Below, piece by piece: positions 16,342-24,785 of a stretch of DNA of 64,000 nt. How positions within the stretch are numbered: position 1 is the stretch's first letter; each line of letters begins with the position of its first letter. The stretch is from an uncultured Coriobacteriaceae bacterium (GTDB lineage Bacteria > Actinomycetota > Coriobacteriia > Coriobacteriales > Atopobiaceae): positions 1 to 64,000 of the forward strand of contig CACYGL010000017.1 in assembly GCA_902773995.1 (NCBI GenBank), given 5' to 3'. The position numbers and the translations under genes were made by a program. A model generated the notes under the pieces. The model was not told the origin of the DNA. It made no database searches and saw only the letters and a list, made by a program, of their open reading frames with translations.

Positions 16342-17106
16342 GTGAGAGTAGTGATAGTACAAGCCATTCTTGTTGCACTCATCACGACCTGCTGCACTTG
16401 GTGGTTTAGCCACGTCGTTACGAGGACCTGGCTGTACCCGCTATGGTCAGGCTTTCTCGTTGGCCTGGTGCTTGGAAAGCCCGTTGAGGGCATGATGATT
16501 GCTGCGGCAATCAACCTGCCCTACGTTGGCTTCATCACGGCCGGCGGCTCCATGCCTGGCAACCCGCAGTTTGCAGGTCCTGTTGGCACGGCGCTGGCAC
16601 TTGTGTCCGGGCTCGACGTGAACTCTGCAACCACGGTGGGCGTCATTCTTGGCAGCGTGACAATCATGGTGTGGACCGCCTACATGTCCATCAACACGCT
16701 GTGGGTCCACATGGCCGAGGACTTCCTCAACAAGGGCAACATTCGTGCCATGAGGATGTGCAACTACATTCCGTCGTTCTTTGTCTCGTTCATACTCAAC
16801 GGCATACCCGCCATGCTCGTGGTGCTCTATGGCGCTCCGTTTGGCGAGTGGTTCCAGACCTTCCCGCAGTGGATCGTCGATGGCTTTGGTATCGTCGGTG
16901 GCCTCATGCCTGCACTTGGTATCGCAATGCTGCTTCAGTACCTGAACAAGCCCAAGCTGATGCCGTTCTTCTTCCTTGGCTTCGCGCTTGCCGAGTTCAT
17001 GGGCCTCACCACGATGATGGTCACGTTCATCGCAGCACTTGTCGCAATCCTGCTCTACAACTACCAGTCCGATAGCACCAAGAAGCTGACTGGGGGCGAG
17101 GCATAA
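16342..17106 (+). CDS. PTS mannose-family EIIC component
   Basis: A 254-residue integral membrane protein of normal EIIC length. It has an N-terminal helix (VQAILVALITTCC), then LVGLVLGKPVEGMMIAAAINLPYVGFI, the conserved EIIC core, and further helices. The start is GTG at 16342 or, with better ribosome-site spacing, GTG 16351. It forms the sugar pathway through the membrane with EIID, whose ATG overlaps its stop (TAATG). Its intact N-terminus shows what is missing from the copy at 3653. Confidence 0.9.
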   Translation: MRVVIVQAILVALITTCCTWWFSHVVTRTWLYPLWSGFLVGLVLGKPVEGMMIAAAINLPYVGFITAGGSMPGNPQFAGPVGTALALVSGLDVNSATTVGVILGSVTIMVWTAYMSINTLWVHMAEDFLNKGNIRAMRMCNYIPSFFVSFILNGIPAMLVVLYGAPFGEWFQTFPQWIVDGFGIVGGLMPALGIAMLLQYLNKPKLMPFFFLGFALAEFMGLTTMMVTFIAALVAILLYNYQSDSTKKLTGGEA

Positions 17107-17936
17107 TGGCGCTCTCGAAGAAGACACTCGTCAAGAACTGGCTGCTCACCTATTCGTCCGAGACTTGCTACAACTACGAACGACTCCAGGGCCTTGGCAA
17201 CACGAACGCGTTCGTGCCGGTCATCCGCGAGCTATATCCCGAGGATAAGCAGGCCGAGGAGCTCAAGAAGTACCTGGTGTTCTATAACACCGAACCCTCT
17301 TGGATGGGCACGATCATCAACGGCATCACCTGCGCCATGGAGGAGAAGAGGGCCGAGGGCGCGGACATCTCCGCCGATGACATCATGCTGATGCGCTCCT
17401 CGCTCATGGGCCCCATGGCAGGCATTGGCGACACCGTCTCGCAGTCGATTGCCTACCCCATCCTCGCTGGCATCTGCATCCAGCTTGCCCTTGCCGGCAA
17501 CTTCGCTGGCCCCATCATCTTTGATGTTGGCTACAAGATTCTCCAGCTTACCTGCGGCTACAACATGTACATGCTGGGCTACAAGAAGGGCCGCGACGCC
17601 ATCGTCGACCTGCTGCAGAGCGGCATCATCAATAGAGTCCTCGACGCGGTCTCCATCGTTGGCCTCATGGTCGTTGGTTGCATGACCGTTGGCAACGTCA
17701 AGGTCGACCTCTCCTGGCTCGAGTTTGACTGGACCAACGAGCTTGGTACCGTTTCGCTCAACCTGCAGACCGGCGTCTTTGACGCGCTGCTCCCGGGCCT
17801 TCTCCCGCTCCTTGTGGTTCTTGGAACCTGGGCGCTCCTGTCCAAGAAGCAGGTAAAGCCCCTCACGATGGTGCTGATCATCTTCCTGGTTGGCTTTGCC
17901 CTCGTGGGCATCAAGGCTCTCATGGGCCTGTACTAG
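17106..17936 (+). CDS. PTS mannose-family EIID component
   Basis: A 276-residue EIID. Landmarks are SSETCYNYERLQ (about 17-28), FYNTEP, SSLMGPMAGIGDTV (about 98-111) and several C-terminal helices. Unlike the EIID at 4354 it has only a short outside loop (VDLSWLEFDW). It is translationally coupled to EIIC. A strong inverted repeat lies about 70 bases after its stop. Confidence 0.93.
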   Translation: MALSKKTLVKNWLLTYSSETCYNYERLQGLGNTNAFVPVIRELYPEDKQAEELKKYLVFYNTEPSWMGTIINGITCAMEEKRAEGADISADDIMLMRSSLMGPMAGIGDTVSQSIAYPILAGICIQLALAGNFAGPIIFDVGYKILQLTCGYNMYMLGYKKGRDAIVDLLQSGIINRVLDAVSIVGLMVVGCMTVGNVKVDLSWLEFDWTNELGTVSLNLQTGVFDALLPGLLPLLVVLGTWALLSKKQVKPLTMVLIIFLVGFALVGIKALMGLY

Positions 17937-18007
17937 ATCGTCTCTGGCTACCACGCGAGACATGCAGCGGTAAGCCTCCAGTACGAAGCAAGACAGTGTA
18001 CGTGCGG

Positions 18008-18054
18008 GTGCCCTCCTGTCCGAACAGCCATGTCCAAGTGGGACAGGAGGGCAC
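18008..18054 (+). terminator. Long hairpin between EIID and epimerase genes
   Basis: A perfect 14-bp stem (GTGCCCTCCTGTCC at 18008-18021 with 18041-18054) and 19-base loop. With no T-run it may act as a partial terminator or a processing/stability element that sets the PTS-to-enzyme ratio. Confidence 0.5.
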
Positions 18055-18148
18055 GCTACCCAGGCCCCCGCAGCGCTTGCACCGCGACGAGGGCTCGGTA
18101 CAAGTATGAGCCTTTTGCCGCTCGCGGCGGGCTCTTCAGGGGGTTGAC

Positions 18149-18832
18149 ATGGGAAACAAGAAGGATGTGGACATCTACCCCTCGGTAATGTGCTGCAAGC
18201 CGTGGGACCTTGAGGCCTACGTGCGCGCCTTCGAGGAGGCGGGTGTTGCCGGGATTCACTTTGATGTGATGGATGGGCATTACGTGCCAAACATCATGCT
18301 CGGCTCGGAAGACTTCAAGGCAATCCGACAGCTTACGGACCTCTCGATTGATGTCCACATCATGGCTACCGAGCCAGAGCGCTTTGTCCCGTATTTCGAC
18401 CTCCGCAAGGGAGACTCGCTGAGCTTCCATCCCGAGGTTTCCCTCCAGCCGTATCGTCTGCTCGAGAGCCTTCGGGCCATGGGCGTTTCCGCGGGCCTTG
18501 CCCTAAGTCCGGGCGTGCCGGTGAGCTATCTGGAGGAATGCCTCGACGTTCTCGATTTTGTCATGGTCATGGCTGTGAGTCCGGGATTTGCCGGTCAGAA
18601 GATGGTTCCCGACCATCTTGACAAGCTGCGCAGGATTTCCGAGATAACCTCTCGAGCAAAGCACCCGATAAGCATTGTGGTAGACGGCAACACGACGCCT
18701 TCGAATGCCAGGCACATGCATGAGGCAGGTGCCACGGGGTTTGTGGTTGGTACCTCCTCGCTCATTCAGGGTGGTCCTAGCGCATTTTCAGAGAAGTACA
18801 GGGCCTACCAGGCCGAGATTGTACGAGCGTAG
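18149..18832 (+). CDS. Ribulose-phosphate 3-epimerase-family protein
   Basis: A 227-residue TIM-barrel epimerase. It has the family metal and catalytic landmarks: PSVMCC near the N-terminus, HFDVMDGHYVPN (about 37-48), SFHPE, MAVSPGFAGQKM (about 144-155) and VVDGNTTPSN with the catalytic Asp. The family interconverts pentulose or hexulose phosphates at C3. Its place in a PTS operon, rather than in pentose-phosphate genes, suggests a special substrate such as a hexulose-6-phosphate (AlsE-like). A second member lies at 27569. Confidence 0.88.
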   Translation: MGNKKDVDIYPSVMCCKPWDLEAYVRAFEEAGVAGIHFDVMDGHYVPNIMLGSEDFKAIRQLTDLSIDVHIMATEPERFVPYFDLRKGDSLSFHPEVSLQPYRLLESLRAMGVSAGLALSPGVPVSYLEECLDVLDFVMVMAVSPGFAGQKMVPDHLDKLRRISEITSRAKHPISIVVDGNTTPSNARHMHEAGATGFVVGTSSLIQGGPSAFSEKYRAYQAEIVRA

Positions 18833-18888
18833 TAGTACGCATTTGTCACACGACAAATTGGGCCCGACAACCAAAGGAGAGCAGAGCC

Positions 18889-19374
18889 ATGAGCGTGAAG
18901 AACCTTGTGTTTACCCGTATCGACGATCGTCTTATCCATGGCCAGGTTATGACGGCATGGATCCACCAGTTCCCGGAGTGCGCTCACATCATGGTTGTTG
19001 ACGACCAGGTGAGCAAAGACCCGTTCATGACCAAGATGTTCCAGCTGTTGCTCCCCGAGGGAACGACCATCGAGACGCTCTCGGTGGATGATGCGGCCCC
19101 CAAGCTGAAGGAGGGCCTCCCTCAGCAGACCATCCTGTTGGTGAAGTTCCCGCTCACCATCAAGCGCCTGGTTGATGCCGGCGTCGACATTGACTTCGTG
19201 AACATTGGCGGCATGGGCATGTCGGCTGGCAGGAAGAAGTTCTACAAGAACATTGCCGCCTCACCCGAGGAACGAGAAATCTTCAGGGAGCTTGTTGCCA
19301 AGGGCGTGAAAGTTGAAATCAGGATCGTACCCGCGAACAACGCCGTAAGCGTCGAGGGGCTGCTCAAGAAGTAG
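18889..19374 (+). CDS. PTS mannose-family EIIB component
   Basis: A 161-residue EIIB. It begins MSVKNLVFTRIDDRLIHGQVM, with H17 as the phosphorylated residue; VVDDQVSKD and FVNIGGMGMSAGRKKFYKN are conserved. CAAAGGAGAG precedes the ATG. It is separated from EIIA/C/D by the epimerase gene, an unusual order, but is the only EIIB in this locus. Confidence 0.93.
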   Translation: MSVKNLVFTRIDDRLIHGQVMTAWIHQFPECAHIMVVDDQVSKDPFMTKMFQLLLPEGTTIETLSVDDAAPKLKEGLPQQTILLVKFPLTIKRLVDAGVDIDFVNIGGMGMSAGRKKFYKNIAASPEEREIFRELVAKGVKVEIRIVPANNAVSVEGLLKK

Positions 19375-19495
19375 GCCTCCCCATTCCGTGCGCGAAGGCG
19401 ACTGTGAGCGAGCAACAACGACTTCGAAAGATGGGAATGACGCACATATGGACTTCTCACGATATCTCTCGCCATCTGCGTACCACGAAGGAACG

Positions 19496-20551
19496 ATGAA
19501 GGCATGCAGACTCCACCGCATTGGCGAGTTCACCACCGATGCCGTCTCGATTCCCAAGCCCGTCGGTGAGCAGTTGCTGCTCAAGGTGGAGGGTTGCGGG
19601 GTTTGCGGCTCGGACATCCCAAGGATTTTCAAGCTTGGTACCAGCAAGCAGCGTTACCCCCTCACCATTGGGCATGAGTTCGGTGGCACCATTGTTGAAG
19701 TGGGGGAGGATGCGGACAAGAACCTTGTGGGGAAGCGCGGGGCGATATTCCCTTGCATACCGTGTAGGAAGTGCGACGCGTGCCTTTCGGCCAACTATGC
19801 CATGTGCGAGGACTACGACTACCTTGGGTCGAGAAGTGACGGCGGCTTTGCCGAGTACTGCTTGGTACCTTCTGCGTGGCACTTCGTCCCATCGACAAAC
19901 CCGGACACACCCGGCGAGGCCCTTGCCATGACCGAGCCGTGCACGGTTGCGCAGCACGCCGTGAGGAAGGGCGGGGTTACCGCCGGCATGAACGTCCTCA
20001 TCATGGGAGCTGGGCCCATCGGAATCATGGCCGCTCGCTGGGCAAAGCTCTTTGGGGCGTCGGTGGTTCTCTCCGAGATCGTCGAGGAAAAGTGCGAGTT
20101 TGCCCGCGCGCATGGGTGCGAGGTCATCGACTCCAAGGAGGTCGACCTTGTTGAGCGCGTGCGCGAGCTTACGCACGGCAGGGGTGTTGACGTGGCCATC
20201 GAGGGCACTGGCAGCGGGTCTGGTCTGGGACAGGCCATCGAGTGCACGCGTACCTTTGGGACCGTTGTGATGATGGGCAATCCTGCGAGCGATACCACCA
20301 TCAAGCTGGCGCAGCACAGCCAGATTCTGCGCAAGGAGCTGAGCCTTAAGGGCATCTGGAACTCCCACTACGCAGACACGCCCATCAACGAGTGGCACTA
20401 CACCGTGCGCATGCTCGACGAAGGCAAGATGCAGGTCACTGACCTCATCACCCACAAGAGCTCGCTGGACGGGCTACCCGCGCTTTGCTCGGGAATCAAC
20501 GATCGCTCGATTCTCATCTGCAAGGCTATGTACGTGCCGGAGGCAGAGTAA
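19496..20551 (+). CDS. Zinc-dependent polyol/sugar-phosphate dehydrogenase (MDR family)
   Basis: 351 residues from the ATG with GAAGGA upstream; longer in-frame starts lack a ribosome site. It is a medium-chain dehydrogenase: catalytic zinc ligands C37 (GVCGSD) and H60 (GHEFGG), a structural zinc lobe with C90, C93, C96 and C104, and the NAD-binding IMGAGPIGIMAA. It resembles galactitol-1-phosphate and sorbitol dehydrogenases. In this PTS operon it most likely oxidises a phosphorylated polyol to a ketose phosphate, or the reverse. Its stop overlaps the start of the SIS gene. Confidence 0.88.
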   Translation: MKACRLHRIGEFTTDAVSIPKPVGEQLLLKVEGCGVCGSDIPRIFKLGTSKQRYPLTIGHEFGGTIVEVGEDADKNLVGKRGAIFPCIPCRKCDACLSANYAMCEDYDYLGSRSDGGFAEYCLVPSAWHFVPSTNPDTPGEALAMTEPCTVAQHAVRKGGVTAGMNVLIMGAGPIGIMAARWAKLFGASVVLSEIVEEKCEFARAHGCEVIDSKEVDLVERVRELTHGRGVDVAIEGTGSGSGLGQAIECTRTFGTVVMMGNPASDTTIKLAQHSQILRKELSLKGIWNSHYADTPINEWHYTVRMLDEGKMQVTDLITHKSSLDGLPALCSGINDRSILICKAMYVPEAE

Positions 20552-21111
20552 TGGCTGGGAGGGACTCGACAGCCCTTGTCCTCAAGGAGCTTGGAGAGAC
20601 CCTCCCATCTATTGATGACGCGCAGCTAGATTGCCTTGTCGACGAGCTAATGGTGCCTGGGCGGCGCGTCCTTGTGATGGGCGTAGGGAGGATGCTCATC
20701 TCGCTTAAGGCGTGGGTCAAGCGCCTGAAGCACCTGGGGATTGACATCAACTATGTGGGCGACGAGACCGAGATGCCCGTACGCGAGCACGACCTTGTGC
20801 TTATCGGGTCAAGCTCGGGGGAGAGCAAGCTGCCCGCCGAGATAGGTCGTATTGCCCGCGAGAAGGGCGCCGACGTCTTCTACATTGGGTGCACGCCTGG
20901 GAGCACGATTGATTCGCTCGCCTCAAACCGTCTTCTTCTTCGTGGTCGCACCAAGTTTGCGGGCCCTGGGGAGTATGCGTCCAAGCAGCCCATGTCCACC
21001 CTTGTTGAGCAGGAGCTTTTTCTCCTTGGCGACATTGTTGCTCTGGAGATAATGGGGCGTATGGGTTGGACCGAGAAAGACGTCAAGGATCGTCACGCTA
21101 ACTTGGAGTAA
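20551..21111 (+). CDS. SIS-domain sugar-phosphate isomerase (6-phospho-3-hexuloisomerase-like)
   Basis: A 186-residue single-SIS protein. GVGRMLISLKAWVKRLKHLG (about 47-66) and LIGSSSGESK (about 85-94) form the phosphate-binding site, and the short length with MSTLVEQELFLLGDIVAL matches 6-phospho-3-hexuloisomerase (HxlB/PHI) relatives. That enzyme turns a 3-hexulose-6-phosphate into fructose-6-phosphate. Together with the epimerase and dehydrogenase it suggests a route through an unusual ketose phosphate. The start overlaps the dehydrogenase stop and the stop overlaps the next gene (TAATG). Confidence 0.8.
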   Translation: MAGRDSTALVLKELGETLPSIDDAQLDCLVDELMVPGRRVLVMGVGRMLISLKAWVKRLKHLGIDINYVGDETEMPVREHDLVLIGSSSGESKLPAEIGRIAREKGADVFYIGCTPGSTIDSLASNRLLLRGRTKFAGPGEYASKQPMSTLVEQELFLLGDIVALEIMGRMGWTEKDVKDRHANLE

Positions 21112-21752
21112 TGGAGCAGACCATGGACTTTTCTGGCATGATGGGCAGGCTCAAGGAGATGGTTCCCAAGCCGCGTCCCGAGGTGAATCTGAGCTTTGAC
21201 GAGTACGTTGACGTGCTGTATGGGATTGTTGAGCAGTGCGCCAATGATGTTTGCCAGAGCGATGAGGTGCATGGTCTTTGCTCTGACGGCGCTGACGAGA
21301 CGTGCGTGCGGGCGAGGGAAGTTGGCGTGTGGCAGGTTGTGCTGCTCTCGGCAATGAAGCTCTGGAACTCGAGCGGGCGCTTCAAGGACAAGGTCAAGGA
21401 GGCCCTTGAGGACGAGATGATTGCGAGAGTCATCTCGGGGCTGGGCCTTTCCGACGAGGATGCCGAGACGTTTCGAGGCAGCTACTTTGATACGGCGGCA
21501 AGGCTTGCAAACGGCGGCAATCAGGGAAAGATGACCGACGAGCAGCGTTATGCCGTGCAGGTTATTGCGCTAATGCGGGGTGCGCTTTCTGCCGGATACG
21601 ACGGTGCGGAGGATGCGCTCAATGCCGCAACGGAGAAGTCCTCCATGCGTGTGTTGAACATGGAGCGCATGGTGGTTCACTTGGCGCAGTCGTCGGTGGT
21701 AGACGGCAACACTGCGCTCATGAAGCGTCCGCGATTTTTCGTGGCTCAGTAA
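21111..21752 (+). CDS. Unrecognised protein at end of second PTS operon
   Basis: A 213-residue, mainly helical and soluble protein that I do not recognise. It has no signal peptide or membrane segment. Notable stretches are LSFDEYVDVLYGIVEQCANDVC, three cysteines in the first 65 residues, and a C-terminal part with DEQRYAVQVIALMRGA. It overlaps the SIS gene start-stop (TAATGG) and ends at a strong hairpin, so it belongs to this operon. It may be an enzyme subunit or a regulator for the pathway; nothing in the sequence decides this. Confidence 0.75.
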   Translation: MEQTMDFSGMMGRLKEMVPKPRPEVNLSFDEYVDVLYGIVEQCANDVCQSDEVHGLCSDGADETCVRAREVGVWQVVLLSAMKLWNSSGRFKDKVKEALEDEMIARVISGLGLSDEDAETFRGSYFDTAARLANGGNQGKMTDEQRYAVQVIALMRGALSAGYDGAEDALNAATEKSSMRVLNMERMVVHLAQSSVVDGNTALMKRPRFFVAQ

Positions 21753-21767
21753 ACGAGTACATTTCCT

Positions 21768-21814
21768 GACCTTCCGGCGTCTCTCATCCCCCCTTGGAGG
21801 GGCGCCGGAAGGTC
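21768..21814 (+). terminator. Terminator hairpin of second PTS operon
   Basis: A perfect 12-bp stem (GACCTTCCGGCG at 21768-21779 with 21803-21814) with a 23-base loop, 15 bases after the last stop codon. The T-run is poor. Confidence 0.6.
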
Positions 21815-21829
21815 CGTTCCCGATGCAAT

Positions 21830-22222
21830 CACTTTGGCAACCCGGACGAGGTGCAAGACGACGTGCTCCGCGTAACGCAGAAGCAGACGAGCAGCTAGGG
21901 CAGGCAGGCGCCGGATGGCATCGTCATCACCGTTGTGGTCCCCACGACGGTTGAGCTTGCATCCGTTGACGCTACGACGGGCCTTAGCAGCGTCGACCTG
22001 CAGGGCGTCGAGGCAGCGCGCGCCGATGTCTCTTCCCAGATGGGCGATGTCAGCGTGAGTGGGGTCGACCTCTCCAGCGCAACGCTTGAGCTCTTCGTGG
22101 ACATGGGACAGATCACGCTTGACGGAAGCGCGGTCTTCTCGGGTACAGTGGTGAGGGGCACTGGCGAGAAGGTCCTTGCGGCCAGCGCCCAGATGGGAGA
22201 CGTTAACGTGACCGCCTTGTAG
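21830..22222 (+). pseudogene. Remnant of a DUF4097-like gene
   Basis: The open stretch from 21935 reads VELASVDATTGLSSVDLQGV, then repeats of the SSQMGDVSVSGV / SAQMGDVNV type, which is the beta-solenoid pattern of DUF4097/LiaF-like proteins. In the same frame the sequence continues upstream through a TAG at 21896 into DEVQDDVLRVTQKQTSS, also DUF4097-like. No start codon with a ribosome site serves the 95-residue 3' part. I read it as the decayed end of a longer, possibly membrane-linked gene; a short functional gene starting at GTG 21935 is less likely. Confidence 0.55.
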
Positions 22223-22248
22223 CGCAGGCGAACGTGGACGGGGGAGAC

Positions 22249-23067
22249 ATGCCGGGACGAACCAAACTCATTCTTTGCGACATCGATGGGACGATTCTTC
22301 CCAAGGGGCACCCCCAGGTCTCTGCGCGCACGATACGGGCATTCCACGCGGCGCTCGATGCGGGGTTGGTGATTGGGCCGGCAAGCGGCCGTGGCATCGA
22401 CTGGATCCCGCCCTTCTTTGGTGGGGATACCGCCTGTTGCGCTACCTGCCTCGCAACCAACGGGCTGCAGGTCTACCTCAACGGCAAGCTGGTCCATGAG
22501 GAGCGCCAGCCTCATGCCGCGCTTGTCCGCCTGGCCACGATGCTCGCGGACGTGCCGCGCTCTGGGATGCTCTGCTTTGACGGCGGCACGCCGCTGCTGG
22601 TGGCCGGCAGCCGAGAGGATCTGAGGCGTCCCTTCCCTGCATATGCCGAGACGTGCATACCGGTCGACGCCGTGCCGGACGTGGTGGTCAAGGCCAACGT
22701 GTTTGTCGACACAGACGAGGCCGGTACGCGCGCGCTCCTCGCGCGGGCGGCGCGCGAGGTGCCCGAGCTGGATCTGGACTACGCACACGTGGGCTTCTCC
22801 AACGTGATGCCCCACGGCTACAACAAGGGCTCCGGTGCGCGCATGCTGTGCGAGCTGCTCGGCATTGACACGGACGAGGTCGTGGTCTTTGGCGACGCCG
22901 GCAACGACCTGCCGCTCTTCTCGGTGGTGCCCAACTCCGTGGCGGTTGCCAACGCCCAGCCCGAGGCGGCGAGCGCGGCTCGCTGGCACATTGGCTGCTG
23001 CGAGGACGACGCTGTAGCCGCCGCAATCGAGGCCCTCGCTGCCGGTGAATGGCCCTTCTCGGCGTAG
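22249..23067 (+). CDS. HAD-superfamily (Cof-type) phosphatase
   Basis: 272 residues, from the ATG with GGGGAGA upstream. It has the HAD motifs: DIDGTIL near the N-terminus with the nucleophile Asp, PASGRG for motif II, a conserved Lys in VVVKAN or the following cap, and GDAGNDLPLF as motif IV. The cap domain is of the Cof/type IIB form, so likely substrates are sugar phosphates or other small phosphates. It is followed by intergenic repeat family 2. Confidence 0.9.
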   Translation: MPGRTKLILCDIDGTILPKGHPQVSARTIRAFHAALDAGLVIGPASGRGIDWIPPFFGGDTACCATCLATNGLQVYLNGKLVHEERQPHAALVRLATMLADVPRSGMLCFDGGTPLLVAGSREDLRRPFPAYAETCIPVDAVPDVVVKANVFVDTDEAGTRALLARAAREVPELDLDYAHVGFSNVMPHGYNKGSGARMLCELLGIDTDEVVVFGDAGNDLPLFSVVPNSVAVANAQPEAASAARWHIGCCEDDAVAAAIEALAAGEWPFSA

Positions 23068-23096
23068 GATCGCCCCCGCGTGCCGCCCGCTCCTCG

Positions 23097-23174
23097 TTCT
23101 TTATCGGTTTTTGAGAAGTTGGACCAATGTTTCCGCAGGTCGCTGAAATCGAAATTCTCAGATACCGATAAAGA
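23097..23174. repeat. Intergenic palindromic repeat, family 2, copy 1
   Basis: Arms TTCTTTATCGGTTTTTGAGAA (23097-23117, cut by one base in other copies) and 23154-23174 are complements in 19 of 21 positions, with 36 bases between. A divergent second copy lies at 36142-36220. Confidence 0.65.
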
Positions 23175-23234
23175 ATGGTGGAGAAGGGGGCGAGGAGGAA
23201 GAGCTACCATGGCCCCAATGTGACTGGAGGCGCC

Positions 23235-24725
23235 ATGGTTGTCCTTGTTCTCGTCTTGGTAGTCATTCTCGTGCTGCTCGTTGTCTGCGTTGCCCGCGCG
23301 GCGGCGATGAAGCCCACGCTCCCAGCCGGCTCGCCCATCGACGCAGGCGGCTATCACGCTGGCGACGCGGAGGTCGAGCGCTTCCGCACGCTGCTGCGCA
23401 TTCCCACCGTCTCGCGCGACGACCCGGCCAAGCTTGTTCGCGAGCCCTTCGACCGCTGGGTGCCCACGCTCCAGCGCCTCTATCCGCGCACGTTCCAGGC
23501 GTTCGAGCTCACCCGCATCGACGAGTACGGCATCCTCATGCGCTGGCCGGGGCATGACTCCTCGCTGGCGCCCGTCGTGATGATGGCCCACCACGACGTG
23601 GTGCCCACGGACGGCCAGGAGTGGACGTACCCGCCCTTTGCGGCCGAGGTCCATGACGGCCAGATCTGGGCCCGCGGCACGCTCGACAACAAGCTCTGCT
23701 TCTGCGGCTGCATGGAGGCGTTCGAGCACCTGCTGGCCGAGGGCTACGTTCCGCCGCGCGACATCTGGTTCTTCTCGTCCTGCCGCGAGGAGACCTCTGG
23801 CCCCACGGCTGACAATGCCGTGGCGTGGCTGCGCGAGCACAACGTGCATCCTTGCATGGTCCTCGACGAGGGCGGCGCCGTTGCTACCGGTGTTCCTCTG
23901 GGCGTGACCTCGCCCATGGCCATGGTGGGCGTCTCTGAGAAGGGTCATGTGGACGTCACCGTGACGGCGCATGGGACGGGCGGGCACGCGTCCGCGCCCT
24001 CGAACAACGATGCAACGCGCCTTCTTGCCCGCGCGACAGAGCGCATCTGCGCCCATCCCGGAAAGCCGCAGGTGGCAGATGTCGTCACGGCCATGCTCCA
24101 GGAGCTTGCTGCCCGCGGCAGCTTTGCCTATCGCATCATCTTTGCAAACATGTGGCTCTTCCGGCCGCTGGTGGGGCGCATCCTTGCCGCCGGCGCCGAG
24201 ACCGGTCCCATGGTCCGCTCGACCTACGCGCTCACGCAGCTGCAGGGCTCGCCCGCGAGAAACGTCCTGCCGCCCGAGGCCACGGCCAACCTCAACGTGC
24301 GCGTGGCCCCGTTCGAGGACGTGAGCGCCGCGCTTTCTCGCGCTCGCGCTCAGGCTGCCGAGGAGTGCCGCGCGTCCGGTGTTGCCCCAGATGCCGTAAG
24401 CGTGGAGATTGCCGAGAACAGCCTGGTCAACGAGCCCTCGCCCTTCTCGCCGCACGACGACGCGCAGTTTGACTACATCCGTCGCTGCGTCGCCGGTGTC
24501 TATCCCGAGGCAGGCGTGTGCCCCTACGTGCAGACCAGCTGCTCGGACTCGCGCTCGTTCACCAAGATCTGCGACCATGTGTACCGCTTTGCCGCCTTCA
24601 TCTACACGCCCACGGCGCGCGGGCTTATCCACGGAGCAAACGAGCGCATTCCGGTTGACGACTACAAGCGCGGCGTGGAGTTCTACGTGGCGTTTGTTCG
24701 GGGGCTTGACCAGCTGAAGGCATAA
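23235..24725 (+). CDS. Membrane-anchored M20-family metallopeptidase
   Basis: 496 residues from the ATG with CTGGAGG upstream. A single N-terminal membrane helix (about 2-22) is followed by an M20 catalytic domain with MMAHHDVVPTDG (H120 zinc ligand), GTLDNK (D151 bridging zinc) and CREETSG (E185 base, E186 ligand), then a lid domain with GTGGHASAP. The C-terminal YVQTSCSDSR and IHGANERIP complete the site. Relatives include PM20D1-like and carboxypeptidase-S-type enzymes that cleave N-acyl or dipeptide bonds. The helix suggests action at the membrane. The MFS transporter gene follows after 60 bases. Confidence 0.9.
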   Translation: MVVLVLVLVVILVLLVVCVARAAAMKPTLPAGSPIDAGGYHAGDAEVERFRTLLRIPTVSRDDPAKLVREPFDRWVPTLQRLYPRTFQAFELTRIDEYGILMRWPGHDSSLAPVVMMAHHDVVPTDGQEWTYPPFAAEVHDGQIWARGTLDNKLCFCGCMEAFEHLLAEGYVPPRDIWFFSSCREETSGPTADNAVAWLREHNVHPCMVLDEGGAVATGVPLGVTSPMAMVGVSEKGHVDVTVTAHGTGGHASAPSNNDATRLLARATERICAHPGKPQVADVVTAMLQELAARGSFAYRIIFANMWLFRPLVGRILAAGAETGPMVRSTYALTQLQGSPARNVLPPEATANLNVRVAPFEDVSAALSRARAQAAEECRASGVAPDAVSVEIAENSLVNEPSPFSPHDDAQFDYIRRCVAGVYPEAGVCPYVQTSCSDSRSFTKICDHVYRFAAFIYTPTARGLIHGANERIPVDDYKRGVEFYVAFVRGLDQLKA

Positions 24726-24785
24726 GGAACGCAACCAAGGCCTGCTGCGTCGCCTTCCGGCGTTGCCAGGACGAGAGGAGCCAAG

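Noticed and set aside
22818-24734. 638-residue minus-strand frame opposite the HAD and M20 genes
   Set aside because: It spans two well-supported plus-strand genes and has the composition of an antisense high-GC shadow.
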